DNA from: Sphingobacterium sp. lm-10
Lineage (GTDB): Bacteria > Bacteroidota > Bacteroidia > Sphingobacteriales > Sphingobacteriaceae
Reading direction: 5' to 3'
Length of the DNA: 64,000 nucleotides
Assembly: GCF_023554555.1 (NCBI RefSeq)
Contig: NZ_JAMJWC010000001.1
Coordinates: 1,302,001-1,366,000, forward strand
Under the pieces are notes generated by a model. It saw nothing but the letters and a program-made list of their open reading frames with translations. It was not told the origin of the DNA and ran no database searches. Shown here in pieces: positions 56,160 through 64,000 of the stretch. The number at the start of each line of letters is the position of its first letter. The stretch's first letter is position 1. The position numbers were made by a program, and so were the translations under genes.

Positions 56160-59006
56160 TTATATATCTAACCCCCACTCTATGCCTTTATGGATTGCTG
56201 GCACGCCAGACGAGATCCACGCAGGAGCAGGCTTCCCTTTCAAGAAGTGATCAAAAAATTGCACTTCGCGTTGTTGAATATCTTTTCTGTTTTGTCTCTG
56301 AATAAGGTTATGATCATCACCATTATAGTTCAACAACCAAACAGGCTTCTGCAAACGGCGCAATGCAGTAAACATTTCGATACCCTGGTACCATGGCACA
56401 GCGCCATCCTGATCGTTATGCATGATTACTACCGGTGTGTTTACACGATCCATAAAGAATAACGGAGAGTTTTCGATATACAGATCACGCGCTTCCCAAA
56501 GCGTCTGTCCGATCCGGCTTTGTGTATTCTCATACTGAAACTGGCGCGACATGCCCGATCCCCACCGAATACCACCATAGGCGGACGTCATGTTCACCAC
56601 AGGTGCACCAGTCCAAGCAGCGGCATACATATTGGTGCGCGTAATTAAGTGCGCCACTTGATAGCCGCCCCAGCTCTGTCCTTGAATACCCATCTTGGTA
56701 GAATCGACCCAGCTATTACTACGTGCTAGATTTTGCATGCCCGAATTGATATATTCTTCTGCTGCTTGCCCCGGATAACCGGTTTCGTAAGCAATATCTG
56801 GAGCGAAAACCAAGTAGCCGTTGCTCACAAAATAAGGAATATTCAGTCGTGACGGTGTAGGTGCTGGCGCTTGGTATGCATAGAGACCATTCGATAATTT
56901 TTCGTAGAAATAGGCAATGATTGGATACTTTTTATTAGGATCAAAATCTTCCGGCTTATACAAAATGCCAGAAGCAGCATGTCCATGTGGTGTTTCCCAA
57001 CGTACCAACTCAGCCGTCCCCCAATTATAGCTGTCTTGCTGTGTGTTGATCTCCGTTAGTCGACGCTCTTGATCCATCTTCGCATTGTTAATATAAAGAT
57101 CTGGCGAATTTTGATAATCCTCCTTGGTATAGATCACCTGCGATAAATCGGCATTAGCCATTAGTCGACGATAGGTTTTAGGTTGCATCAGGATTTTCTT
57201 AGGATCGGAGCTCCGCTTAGTGCTATTTATGCTGTAAAAGCCATTCTCCTTTGTCGTCTCATCAAAAGCGGTTAGGAACTGATCTTTGTCCGATAAATAA
57301 GACGTGCGCCATCTCGGATTATCTTCCCGAGCCAGTCGTAAAGTACGTAGTTCAATTTTGTTGGCTCGGCCATAGCCATTGGTGATCATGTATGGCTTCT
57401 TGCCCGATAAGTCGAAGGCCCAAATATCATAGCGATCATAAATATAAACTGTTTGCCCATCTTTAGACCATCCCGCCAGACCGTAAGATCCTGGAAGTGC
57501 CGGAACGTCATTTTCTTCGTCAACAAAATCTACGTATAAGCCTTCGTGCAGGGATTTTCTCACATTTTTCCCGATATCATAACTATGCCAGCTACCCGTT
57601 TCACGATCGAAGAAAACAGCATATTCCGCTTTTGGCGATAGATATGCTTGTCCACTTAAGTTAGGTAAAATCAATTCATTCTTCCCTGTTTTTGTAGACA
57701 CCTTGTAAATATTAGAACGCGTACCAAGATCCCATTGAGATTGAATACGGTTTCCATAGTCGGAGGTGACCAACACCCATTCTTCATTACCAGAATCCGT
57801 AGTGATCACACGGTTAAATGTTTCATCACTTAGAGGAATGATGCTTCCAGATGATTGCGGATACACAACCGCAGCAAAACTTCTAGCCTGGTCACGCTTC
57901 AGATTGACCAATTGCTGGGGCTGCAAGTAGTCATCTTTCCAATGCCAAATATCCAACTTAGCGTGTTCAAATTCAACCAAAGTGGTATCCTTTACCAATG
58001 GAATGGGTGCCAGACCGAGATACAATTTCTGGCCATCTGCACTGAAGTTCAGCGAAGCATCGCCACTAACCCACCAGTTTTTGGGTACGCCAGCAGAGGA
58101 TTGCTGACCTATCACTTTGGCCGAATCTTGCTGTGCCGTATAATAATACAATTTATATTCCTTGGACAAGGTTTTGTCATCTCCTTTAAAGGCTACGAAG
58201 GAAAGCTGGGATTGATCGTCAGAGAAGCTAAATTGTTTATACGTGCCTTTACCGTGACTGATTTTCTTTAAGGATTTGTCTGCTATCGTGTACAGGTACA
58301 GTCCAGCGTTTTGTGCTAGGGTGCTGTCCTTATCATCCCCTTTTTTGGTAATCAAAAGTTGCTTTTCATCGGCACTCCACTCGTATTGATCTACTCCTTC
58401 AAAGTTGGTAGTATCCCCGGTAGGCAGGTGCAAAAGGTGCAAAATTGTTTTAGCTTTAGCCTTGTTTCTGGCTGGAGCATTTTTGCTTACCGTCGTACTA
58501 TCCTTGAGTGCTACGGTGTCGCTCGCTACGATAGCTGGCTTACTTTCCGCCAGAAATGCCACATACTCCCGGCTATTGCGCGCCAGCTTATACGATTTTA
58601 CATCGGCATATTTCGAAGGCGCCGTTTTGGCATTGACATTAAAGATCAGCAACGAATCTTTCGGCATGTCTTCAGACTTCTTTTTCTTGATCTTAGCTTC
58701 TCTTACGGCACTAAAAAAGGGTTTAATTCCAGTAATAAAAAAAGCGTCATTTTCTGTCAAGCTGGCGTTATCTCCCCGCGGCACGCGCAGTAATAAGGTA
58801 TTTCTTTGGTCTTTTAGCTCTACCAGAGCATCCCCTTCTTGCGGCGTGATTGTGTAGTGCAGAAAGTTACCCGATTTGCTCAGGTTTGCTGTACCGATAT
58901 TTTTCCAATCATCGTATACACCATGGTTTAAAGGTGGTTTTTGTGCTATGGCTTGCACGCTAACAAAGGTGCTCAGTGCAAGACATAATTTGCTCCAATT
59001 ATTCAT
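56160..59006 (-). CDS. S9-family prolyl oligopeptidase-like peptidase, exported
   Basis: About 948 residues from ATG 59006 (the longer frame from 59096 adds an unlikely Cys-rich 30 residues). Signal peptide, a long beta-propeller (about 40-640), then an alpha/beta-hydrolase domain with the nucleophile in GQSWGGYQ, an acid in HNDQDGAVPW and the His in GDDHNL. It cleaves peptides, probably after Pro or Ala, in the periplasm. No partner gene on the same strand; stands alone. Confidence 0.92.
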   Translation of the reverse strand: MNNWSKLCLALSTFVSVQAIAQKPPLNHGVYDDWKNIGTANLSKSGNFLHYTITPQEGDALVELKDQRNTLLLRVPRGDNASLTENDAFFITGIKPFFSAVREAKIKKKKSEDMPKDSLLIFNVNAKTAPSKYADVKSYKLARNSREYVAFLAESKPAIVASDTVALKDSTTVSKNAPARNKAKAKTILHLLHLPTGDTTNFEGVDQYEWSADEKQLLITKKGDDKDSTLAQNAGLYLYTIADKSLKKISHGKGTYKQFSFSDDQSQLSFVAFKGDDKTLSKEYKLYYYTAQQDSAKVIGQQSSAGVPKNWWVSGDASLNFSADGQKLYLGLAPIPLVKDTTLVEFEHAKLDIWHWKDDYLQPQQLVNLKRDQARSFAAVVYPQSSGSIIPLSDETFNRVITTDSGNEEWVLVTSDYGNRIQSQWDLGTRSNIYKVSTKTGKNELILPNLSGQAYLSPKAEYAVFFDRETGSWHSYDIGKNVRKSLHEGLYVDFVDEENDVPALPGSYGLAGWSKDGQTVYIYDRYDIWAFDLSGKKPYMITNGYGRANKIELRTLRLAREDNPRWRTSYLSDKDQFLTAFDETTKENGFYSINSTKRSSDPKKILMQPKTYRRLMANADLSQVIYTKEDYQNSPDLYINNAKMDQERRLTEINTQQDSYNWGTAELVRWETPHGHAASGILYKPEDFDPNKKYPIIAYFYEKLSNGLYAYQAPAPTPSRLNIPYFVSNGYLVFAPDIAYETGYPGQAAEEYINSGMQNLARSNSWVDSTKMGIQGQSWGGYQVAHLITRTNMYAAAWTGAPVVNMTSAYGGIRWGSGMSRQFQYENTQSRIGQTLWEARDLYIENSPLFFMDRVNTPVVIMHNDQDGAVPWYQGIEMFTALRRLQKPVWLLNYNGDDHNLIQRQNRKDIQQREVQFFDHFLKGKPAPAWISSGVPAIHKGIEWGLDI

Positions 59007-59110
59007 ATTAAATGTTAAGTTGACAGTTTGTGAAGCCCAATAATAGCATTTTTTGTTTATCTTGCCTATGCTTGTTTTGCAACAAGTTTGGCACAATCAA
59101 AATCACCGCG

Positions 59111-59845
59111 ATGAAAAACACCTCCATTATTATCAGCATTATTGGCGCCATTGCCCTTATCGTAGTGGCCTGGATTTTCAGTTCGGCATACCGGTATAAA
59201 TACAATAATAGCAACACCATCAATGTAACGGGTAACGCAAAGATGGACTTTGAATCGGATATTGTAAAATGGTCCGCGTCATACAGTCGCAAATCTGCCG
59301 ACCTGAGTGGAGCCTCTGAACAATTGGGTAGAGACCGGGATTTGGTCAAGAATTTTTTGGTACAGCGCGGCATCCAGGAAAAGGAAATCCGTTTTAATGC
59401 TGTTAATATCAGTCGCGAATTCAGCTATCATACCGATAGCCAAGGCAATAGTTCCAATACTTTTACCGGATACAACCTTTCTCAACAAGTTAGTATAGAA
59501 TCTAAAGATTTAGAAAAGGTAGATAATGCTTCCCGTGAAATTTCTAGTTTAATTTCTCAAGGAGTTGAACTAAGCTCTAACGCTCCCAATTATTATTTCT
59601 CTGGCCTGGAGGATCTAAAGTTGCAATTGATCTCTCAAGCGTCTGAAAATGCAAAATTACGCGCTCAGAATATCGCTACCGAGTCGGCTACGTCTCTAGG
59701 ACAGCTGGTAAAAGCAGATCTAGGAATTTTCCAAATTACCGGGCAGAATGATAATGAGGAATACTCTTACGGGGGTGCATTCAACACCAGTTCTAGAAGC
59801 AAAACAGCAAACATCACCGTCAAAGCCAGCTATTTGGCACGTTAG
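59111..59845 (+). CDS. SIMPL-domain (DUF541) protein
   Basis: About 244 residues from ATG 59111 (MKNTSIIISIIGAIALIVVAWIFSSAYRY), which starts a membrane anchor; the longer frame from 59030 is less likely. The remainder is the SIMPL domain (VTGNAKMDFESDIVKWSASYSRK at the start, ANITVKASYLAR at the end). Outside the membrane, of unknown function. It starts divergent from the S9 peptidase and lies 28 bp before the MBL gene. Confidence 0.87.
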   Translation: MKNTSIIISIIGAIALIVVAWIFSSAYRYKYNNSNTINVTGNAKMDFESDIVKWSASYSRKSADLSGASEQLGRDRDLVKNFLVQRGIQEKEIRFNAVNISREFSYHTDSQGNSSNTFTGYNLSQQVSIESKDLEKVDNASREISSLISQGVELSSNAPNYYFSGLEDLKLQLISQASENAKLRAQNIATESATSLGQLVKADLGIFQITGQNDNEEYSYGGAFNTSSRSKTANITVKASYLAR

Positions 59846-59873
59846 TAGCGACGTACTACTTAAAAATATTGTC

Positions 59874-60710
59874 ATGAAGCTACACACAATAGATACCGGA
59901 TTTTTTAAACTGGATGGCGGCGCCATGTTTGGCGTTGTCCCCAAATCCTTGTGGTCGCGCACGAATCCTCCCGATAGTAAAAACTTATGTACTTGGGCCA
60001 CGCGCTTGTTGCTAATCGAAGATGGGAACCAACTCACACTAGTAGATACCGGACTGGGCGACAAACAAGATGCTAAATTTTTCGGTCATTACGATTTACA
60101 TGGTGACGATACCTTGGATTCTTCGCTGGCTAAACACGGATTTCACCGGGATGATATTACAGATATCATCCTCACTCATCTGCATTTTGACCATTGTGGC
60201 GGCGCCATAAAACGTGAAAATGATCAATTGATTCCTGCATTTAAAAATGCCCAATATTGGTCTAATGAGAAGCATTGGAACTGGGCTACAATAGATCCGA
60301 ATCCGAGGGAGAAAGCTTCCTTTTTAAAAGAGAACATCCTGCCCATTCAGGAATCTGGTCAGCTGAATTTTATCGCCGAAGGTCAGCCTTTCAATGAACA
60401 GATCAACATTCGCTATGCACACGGGCATACCGAAGCCATGATGTTGCCCGAAATTCAATATAAGGGTAAGACTATACTGTATATGGCAGATTTATTGCCT
60501 TCTGTCGGGCATATTCCTATCCCCTACGTTATGAGTTATGATGTGAGGCCATTGGTCACCATGGATGAACGAAAAGAGTATTGGCAAGAGATCGTGGACA
60601 AAGAATATATACTGTACTTAGAGCATGATCCAATTAATGAGTGTTGCACACTGCAGCAGACTGAAAAAGGTATCCGTGTAAAGGACACTTTCAAACTCAG
60701 CGATTTGTAA
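59874..60710 (+). CDS. MBL-fold metallo-hydrolase
   Basis: About 278 residues from ATG 59874. Metal motif HLHFDHCGG (HxHxDH), a further metal site in GHTEAMM and a distal His in LEHDP, the arrangement of the metallo-beta-lactamase fold. The nature of the substrate is not apparent: related proteins are lactonases or hydrolases. No signal peptide, so cytoplasmic. Follows the SIMPL gene by 28 bp, presumably in one transcript. A convergent gene and strong terminator follow. Confidence 0.9.
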   Translation: MKLHTIDTGFFKLDGGAMFGVVPKSLWSRTNPPDSKNLCTWATRLLLIEDGNQLTLVDTGLGDKQDAKFFGHYDLHGDDTLDSSLAKHGFHRDDITDIILTHLHFDHCGGAIKRENDQLIPAFKNAQYWSNEKHWNWATIDPNPREKASFLKENILPIQESGQLNFIAEGQPFNEQINIRYAHGHTEAMMLPEIQYKGKTILYMADLLPSVGHIPIPYVMSYDVRPLVTMDERKEYWQEIVDKEYILYLEHDPINECCTLQQTEKGIRVKDTFKLSDL

Positions 60711-60762
60711 CGTCGGCCAATTTCGTCATCGCGATAAGTCAGGAAGAAGCGATCTTAACAAC

Positions 60763-60795
60763 GTAAAAAGGCGAGCCTATTGCTCGCCTTTTTAC
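60763..60795. terminator. Bidirectional terminator
   Basis: GTAAAAAGGCGAGC (60763-60776) pairs perfectly with GCTCGCCTTTTTAC (60782-60795), 5-nt loop, with T-runs in both directions, between the convergent MBL and outer membrane protein genes. Confidence 0.85.
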
Positions 60796-60833
60796 TGCAT
60801 AATTAAATTTTATTAAAAGATCTTTTGGCATTT

Positions 60834-61469
60834 CTAGAATTGGAAACCAACTCCGAATGACCATACGCGGTTAGCGTAAGTGGTATTATTGTTTGCTGGT
60901 ATCATGTTTGTTAAACCTAATCCATAACCAGCATTCAATAACAACCCTCCATTAAATCGATAGCCAGCTAAAAAGTTCACACCGGCATCAATCACATTCA
61001 TATCTCTGTCGTCTCCGCTAAAGCTTAAGCTGCGTTCAGTTTCTCCAGTTATACCAGCAACATCACCTCTAAATCTATCGCGGCCACTTAAATTGAAACC
61101 TACATAGGGTCCAGCACCTAAGAAGATACTTCCGCTATAACCTGTTGGGATATAATAAACAGCATTAACCGGAATCTCTAAAGACATCGTATTACGACTC
61201 CAATTGCCTGATGCAAATCCTTCTCGGTTTCCAGAATCAAATCTCGTTCCTTTACCCTGCAAAGACAATCCTGGTTGGATGGAGAAGTTGGGTGCTACAG
61301 GAAGATCTGCGTAACCTGTTACATGGAAAGAGGTGTTATTGGATTGATTGTCTCCCAAATTACTAATCTTGCCTAAGTTAACGCCACCACGTAATCCGTA
61401 AGAAACCTGAGCTTGTGCAGCACCTGCTAATAGCATCGCTACGCCTAATGTTAGTAAAACTTTTTTCAT
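60834..61469 (-). CDS. Outer membrane beta-barrel (PorT-family-like) protein
   Basis: 211 residues with a signal peptide (MKKVLLTLGVAMLLAGAAQAQ). The mature part alternates polar and hydrophobic residues in beta strands, starting VSYGLRGGVNLGKISN and ending WSFGVGFQF, a C-terminal Phe typical of barrels. It resembles the outer membrane beta-barrel (porin-like) family common in this phylum. Function unknown. Alone on the minus strand, upstream gap to the tRNA gene. Confidence 0.88.
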   Translation of the reverse strand: MKKVLLTLGVAMLLAGAAQAQVSYGLRGGVNLGKISNLGDNQSNNTSFHVTGYADLPVAPNFSIQPGLSLQGKGTRFDSGNREGFASGNWSRNTMSLEIPVNAVYYIPTGYSGSIFLGAGPYVGFNLSGRDRFRGDVAGITGETERSLSFSGDDRDMNVIDAGVNFLAGYRFNGGLLLNAGYGLGLTNMIPANNNTTYANRVWSFGVGFQF

Positions 61470-61814
61470 GATTTTAATCTTTAAGTTTCGGACGGCAGCT
61501 TAGTACTGCACGCCACATTTGACTCATACTTATCAAAGTTCAGACCAAAAAAATAAAACGTCATTAACTTGAAAGCAACGTACAGACAACCAGAAGTTTA
61601 AGATGTAAACAAAACGGATAAAACTGCTTACCACGGCTTAATTACTGAATGCACAGCTCTAGTACACGTTATTATATATCCAGCTAATTCACATGCAGAT
61701 CATCGCTAGCTACCCAAAGTTAAACAGGTATTAAATTCATTTAATCATATTCCAGCGCAAAAAAACTTTATTATATCAAACTAAAATTATATTTTTGCAA
61801 GCCGAAAGGGCAAT
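61470..61814. other. Intergenic region with tRNA-Cys promoter
   Basis: 345 bp without a gene. TATTTTTG (61790-61797) matches the -7 consensus and TTTAT at 61767-61771 is a possible -33 element, about 18-20 bp apart, for the tRNA-Cys transcript. Confidence 0.45.
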
Positions 61815-61885
61815 GGTCGGATGGCCGAGTGGCTAGGCTGAGGTCTGCAAAACCTCCTACAGCGGTTCGAATCCGCTTCCGACCT
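61815..61885 (+). tRNA. tRNA-Cys (anticodon GCA)
   Basis: 71 nt. Acceptor GGTCGGA (61815-61821) pairs with TCCGACC (61878-61884), the anticodon loop reads CTGCAAA and the T loop is GGTTCGAATCC. Discriminator base T at 61885 fits U73, the identity element for cysteinyl-tRNA synthetase. CCA is not encoded. Confidence 0.96.
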
Positions 61886-61926
61886 CGTACTTAAATAATA
61901 AAAGGTAAAACATTAAATTTAGCACA

Positions 61927-62106
61927 ATGGGAGTTAGTCGTTTAAAAAGAAAAGATAGAAGAAACAAAACTGTTTCTCGCGTTCAAGTTCAATTTTTGAA
62001 ATTAGGCCGTAACATCGAGTTGGGATCGAAAAGTAGAATGTCTGATAAAGATCAAATCGCGTTAAACAACGCGGTTTTAGATTCACTATCTAGCAACGCA
62101 AACTAA
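61927..62106 (+). CDS. 59-residue basic protein of unknown function
   Basis: ATG 61927 to TAA 62106, directly after tRNA-Cys (41 bp). The first half is strongly basic (MGVSRLKRKDRRNKTVSRVQ), the second half mixed; no membrane segment. Smaller than most gene calls, but the frame ends just before a strong terminator palindrome, which supports expression with the tRNA. The basic head suggests binding to nucleic acid or ribosomes; I do not recognise the family with certainty. Confidence 0.7.
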   Translation: MGVSRLKRKDRRNKTVSRVQVQFLKLGRNIELGSKSRMSDKDQIALNNAVLDSLSSNAN

Positions 62107-62132
62107 TTTTTAGGGCTAAGCAGCCTTAATTA

Positions 62133-62180
62133 CATTATAAAAAAGGGAAGGATTATATAATCCTTCCCTTTTTTATAATG
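62133..62180. terminator. Perfect 48-bp palindrome, bidirectional terminator
   Basis: Bases 62133-62180 equal their own reverse complement (CATTATAAAAAAGGGAAGGA followed by TTATATAA and the complement). The T6 tracts on both sides make it a terminator for the small gene on plus and the M16 gene on minus. Confidence 0.85.
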
Positions 62181-62200
62181 TATTCTTTTTGACAGAGGAT

Positions 62201-63493
62201 TTACATCTTCCCTACCACGATCTTCACCATATCTTCGTATTTCAAATAACGCTGCGCCATCGTACGTACCTTTTCAGCATTCATGCTATGCAACACCTCG
62301 GCATAACGGTCGTAGTAGCTTAAATCCAAACCCGACATATGCACTGCTTTAAATTTATCTGCATGCGAAAAGATAGATTCCAAACTGCCTAACATGGCTC
62401 CAAGCATATAATTTCGCACTAAATTAATCTCCGTCTCCTCTGCCAAATCATGCTGTAGTGCATTCATTTCTTTTTGAATCTCCTGCATGGCTGCTGCAGT
62501 GACCTCCGTACCTACTTGTGTGGAGATGACTAACATACCCGTATGTTCTAAACTTACCAAGGATGAACCAATACCGTAAGTGTACCCTTTATCTTCCCGG
62601 ATATTTCGCATCAACCTGGATCCGAAATAACCTCCAAACAACGTATTGGCAAATTGCAGTGCTGGAAAGTCGGGATCTGTGCGACGAAGACTTTGCCTAC
62701 CCAATCTAATGGCAGATTGTACCGCATCTGGTCGATGTTCGTATAGTACCTCTTTATTATACTGATTACTGAGCTGATACTGATCAGCTATTGAACTTTG
62801 CTTAAGATCACCGGTATTTCCCCACTTACTGCCACAAAATTCAGACACATCGGCTAACACCTCGGCTGTGATATTTCCGGATAGGAATAGGGTACAATTC
62901 GCAGGTTGTATCTGTTGCGTATACAGTGCTAATAAGTCTAGCCGATCTAATTCCTGCAAACTCTCGTCTGTAATCATGGCACCATACCGATTATCACCAA
63001 ATAAAGTTTGATAAAACAACCGCTTTGCAATAAATTCATTCTTCTCTAAAGAGATCTGTAAATTCTGGCGATTAGTACGTTTGAAATTATCTAGTTCCTG
63101 TTGCGGAAGCTGCGCATCGACCAATATATCGTACATCAGCGGCAGTACCTGAGATACATATTTATTGAGTGTATACAACGTATATGAGGTGTAATCAAAG
63201 CTAAACTCTGGCATCAGGAAGGCACCGTAATAATCTACGGCTTCTGCAATTTGAGCGCTGGATAGCGTGCTGGTACCTTCTTTCATCAGCGCACTTAGCG
63301 CCGTATTGCGCAGTGGGTTTTCTGAAAGCGTATCAAACCTATTTTTGAATACAAATTCGGCCTTCACCAATGGTTGATCTTTGGATTGGAAGATCCAGAC
63401 ATTCAAGCCATTTTCCAGCACCTTGTGATCTGGACTTACTAATGACATTCCCTGAATGTTGTGCGATTGGGGTGCTTGTGCTCTATTCAACAT
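62201..63493 (-). CDS. M16-family peptidase-like subunit without the zinc motif
   Basis: 430 residues with the M16 fold (GLNVWIFQSKDQPLVKAEFVF, RNTALSALMKEGTSTLSSAQIAE, YGIGSSLVSLEHTG), but where HxxEH is expected no zinc motif is found. It is thus the non-catalytic half of a two-subunit protease, like the alpha subunit of mitochondrial processing peptidase. It overlaps the catalytic partner gene upstream by 11 bp. No signal peptide is visible; location uncertain. Confidence 0.88.
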   Translation of the reverse strand: MLNRAQAPQSHNIQGMSLVSPDHKVLENGLNVWIFQSKDQPLVKAEFVFKNRFDTLSENPLRNTALSALMKEGTSTLSSAQIAEAVDYYGAFLMPEFSFDYTSYTLYTLNKYVSQVLPLMYDILVDAQLPQQELDNFKRTNRQNLQISLEKNEFIAKRLFYQTLFGDNRYGAMITDESLQELDRLDLLALYTQQIQPANCTLFLSGNITAEVLADVSEFCGSKWGNTGDLKQSSIADQYQLSNQYNKEVLYEHRPDAVQSAIRLGRQSLRRTDPDFPALQFANTLFGGYFGSRLMRNIREDKGYTYGIGSSLVSLEHTGMLVISTQVGTEVTAAAMQEIQKEMNALQHDLAEETEINLVRNYMLGAMLGSLESIFSHADKFKAVHMSGLDLSYYDRYAEVLHSMNAEKVRTMAQRYLKYEDMVKIVVGKM

Positions 63494-64000
63494 GTGCTTC
63501 CTGTTGTTTTGCTTTATATAATAGTGTAGAAGAATTTTCTGCCCGGAATATTTCGGAAGAAACCCGCTGAATATCTGCTACGTTGATTCTCGTGTATTTA
63601 GCTACCTCTTTATTATAATCATTAGCATCTCCCAACAGTTCAAAGTAGGCCAAATTCATGGCTTTATCCAAAACAGAAAGTTCGGAAAATACCATCGTAG
63701 ATTCTACTTTGTTCTTTACTTTCTGCAATTCTGTTTCCGAGACCATCTCCGATTTTAAATGCTCCAGTTGCTCCCATAAGGCTTGCTCCGCTTGTTCCAG
63801 AGAAACACCATCGGATGGCTTTCCTTCTACCACAAAAAGATTGCTATCCACACTTCCCATCAAATAGGCATTTACATCGACAAATAATTGCTCTTCCTTA
63901 ACCAATGTGCGGTATAACCGGGAAGAGCTTCCACGAGAAAGCAAATCGGAAACGAGGTCTAACGTATAATAATCCGTGTGATGGCGATCTGGCCCATGAA
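63483..64000 (-). CDS. M16-family peptidase, C-terminal part (5' end outside window)
   Basis: The frame is open past base 64000 (HGPDRHHTDYYTLDLVSDLL ... SRLYRTLVKEEQLF). Only the last 172 residues or so are seen; the HxxEH site would lie outside the window. C-terminal M16 elements (SSRLYR, EGKPSDG, LSVLDKAMNLAYFELLGDAN) are normal. Expected to form a pair with the zinc-less subunit downstream. Confidence 0.85.
   Translation of the reverse strand, partial: HGPDRHHTDYYTLDLVSDLLSRGSSSRLYRTLVKEEQLFVDVNAYLMGSVDSNLFVVEGKPSDGVSLEQAEQALWEQLEHLKSEMVSETELQKVKNKVESTMVFSELSVLDKAMNLAYFELLGDANDYNKEVAKYTRINVADIQRVSSEIFRAENSSTLLYKAKQQEAHVE

Noticed and set aside
62201-63493. M16 gene as a pseudogene because the HxxEH motif is missing
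   Set aside because: The frame is intact and the overlapping upstream gene belongs to the same family; zinc-less partner subunits are normal in M16 pairs.

Overview
The window reads as the chromosome of a Bacteroidota species, most probably a Sphingobacteriaceae member (Sphingobacterium-like). Supporting signs are two SusC/SusD pairs, a membrane-anchored LuxR-type regulator with a Y_Y_Y domain, a 7TMR-DISM adenylate cyclase, a type III glutamine synthetase, PorT-like outer membrane and M16 proteins, promoters resembling the Bacteroidota TTTG / TAnnTTTG consensus, and little sign of Shine-Dalgarno sites. Family names are assigned by reading motifs; no database search was run.

Layout. 1-3.5 kb (minus): an oxidative sugar-type operon (TIM-barrel isomerase, MFS permease, GMC oxidoreductase cut by the window edge). 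3.7-5.6 kb (minus): an NtrC-type regulator and the RNase P RNA gene. 5.6-9.8 kb: a secreted nuclease, a small unknown gene, a PhnA-type protein, and an exported catalase followed by an exported ankyrin protein. 9.9-19.9 kb: a beta-1,3-glucan (laminarin-type) utilisation locus with a divergent sensor-regulator, SusC, SusD, a GH-A (GH158-like) glycosidase and a GH16 endoglucanase. 20-26.2 kb: an M16 protease, then a membrane adenylate cyclase overlapping an HD phosphohydrolase. 26.5-31.5 kb: a second SusC/SusD pair without enzymes. 31.6-36.8 kb (minus): a tight four-gene operon (ankyrin protein, DUF2271 protein, PepSY-flavodoxin reductase, ApbE) that looks like an extracytoplasmic flavin/iron reduction system. 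37.1-40.3 kb: an esterase, an XRE regulator with its likely operator, three small membrane proteins and a decayed island (RadC pseudogene, another fragment, 22-bp tandem repeats).

40.3-64 kb is mostly housekeeping: mnmE, SRPBCC, pyrE, NUDIX, lysA-lysC, serA-serC, gyrA with two exported TPR proteins, type III glutamine synthetase, an S9 peptidase, SIMPL, MBL hydrolase, an outer membrane barrel, tRNA-Cys with a 59-residue basic protein, and a paired M16 protease operon running off the window.

The pieces most worth following up are the ankyrin-DUF2271-PepSY-ApbE operon, the cyclase-HD pair, the GMC enzyme with a CX5CX3C cluster motif, and the small-membrane-protein/XRE cassette beside the decayed island. 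Nothing in the window can be proven to be a wholly new system from sequence alone.
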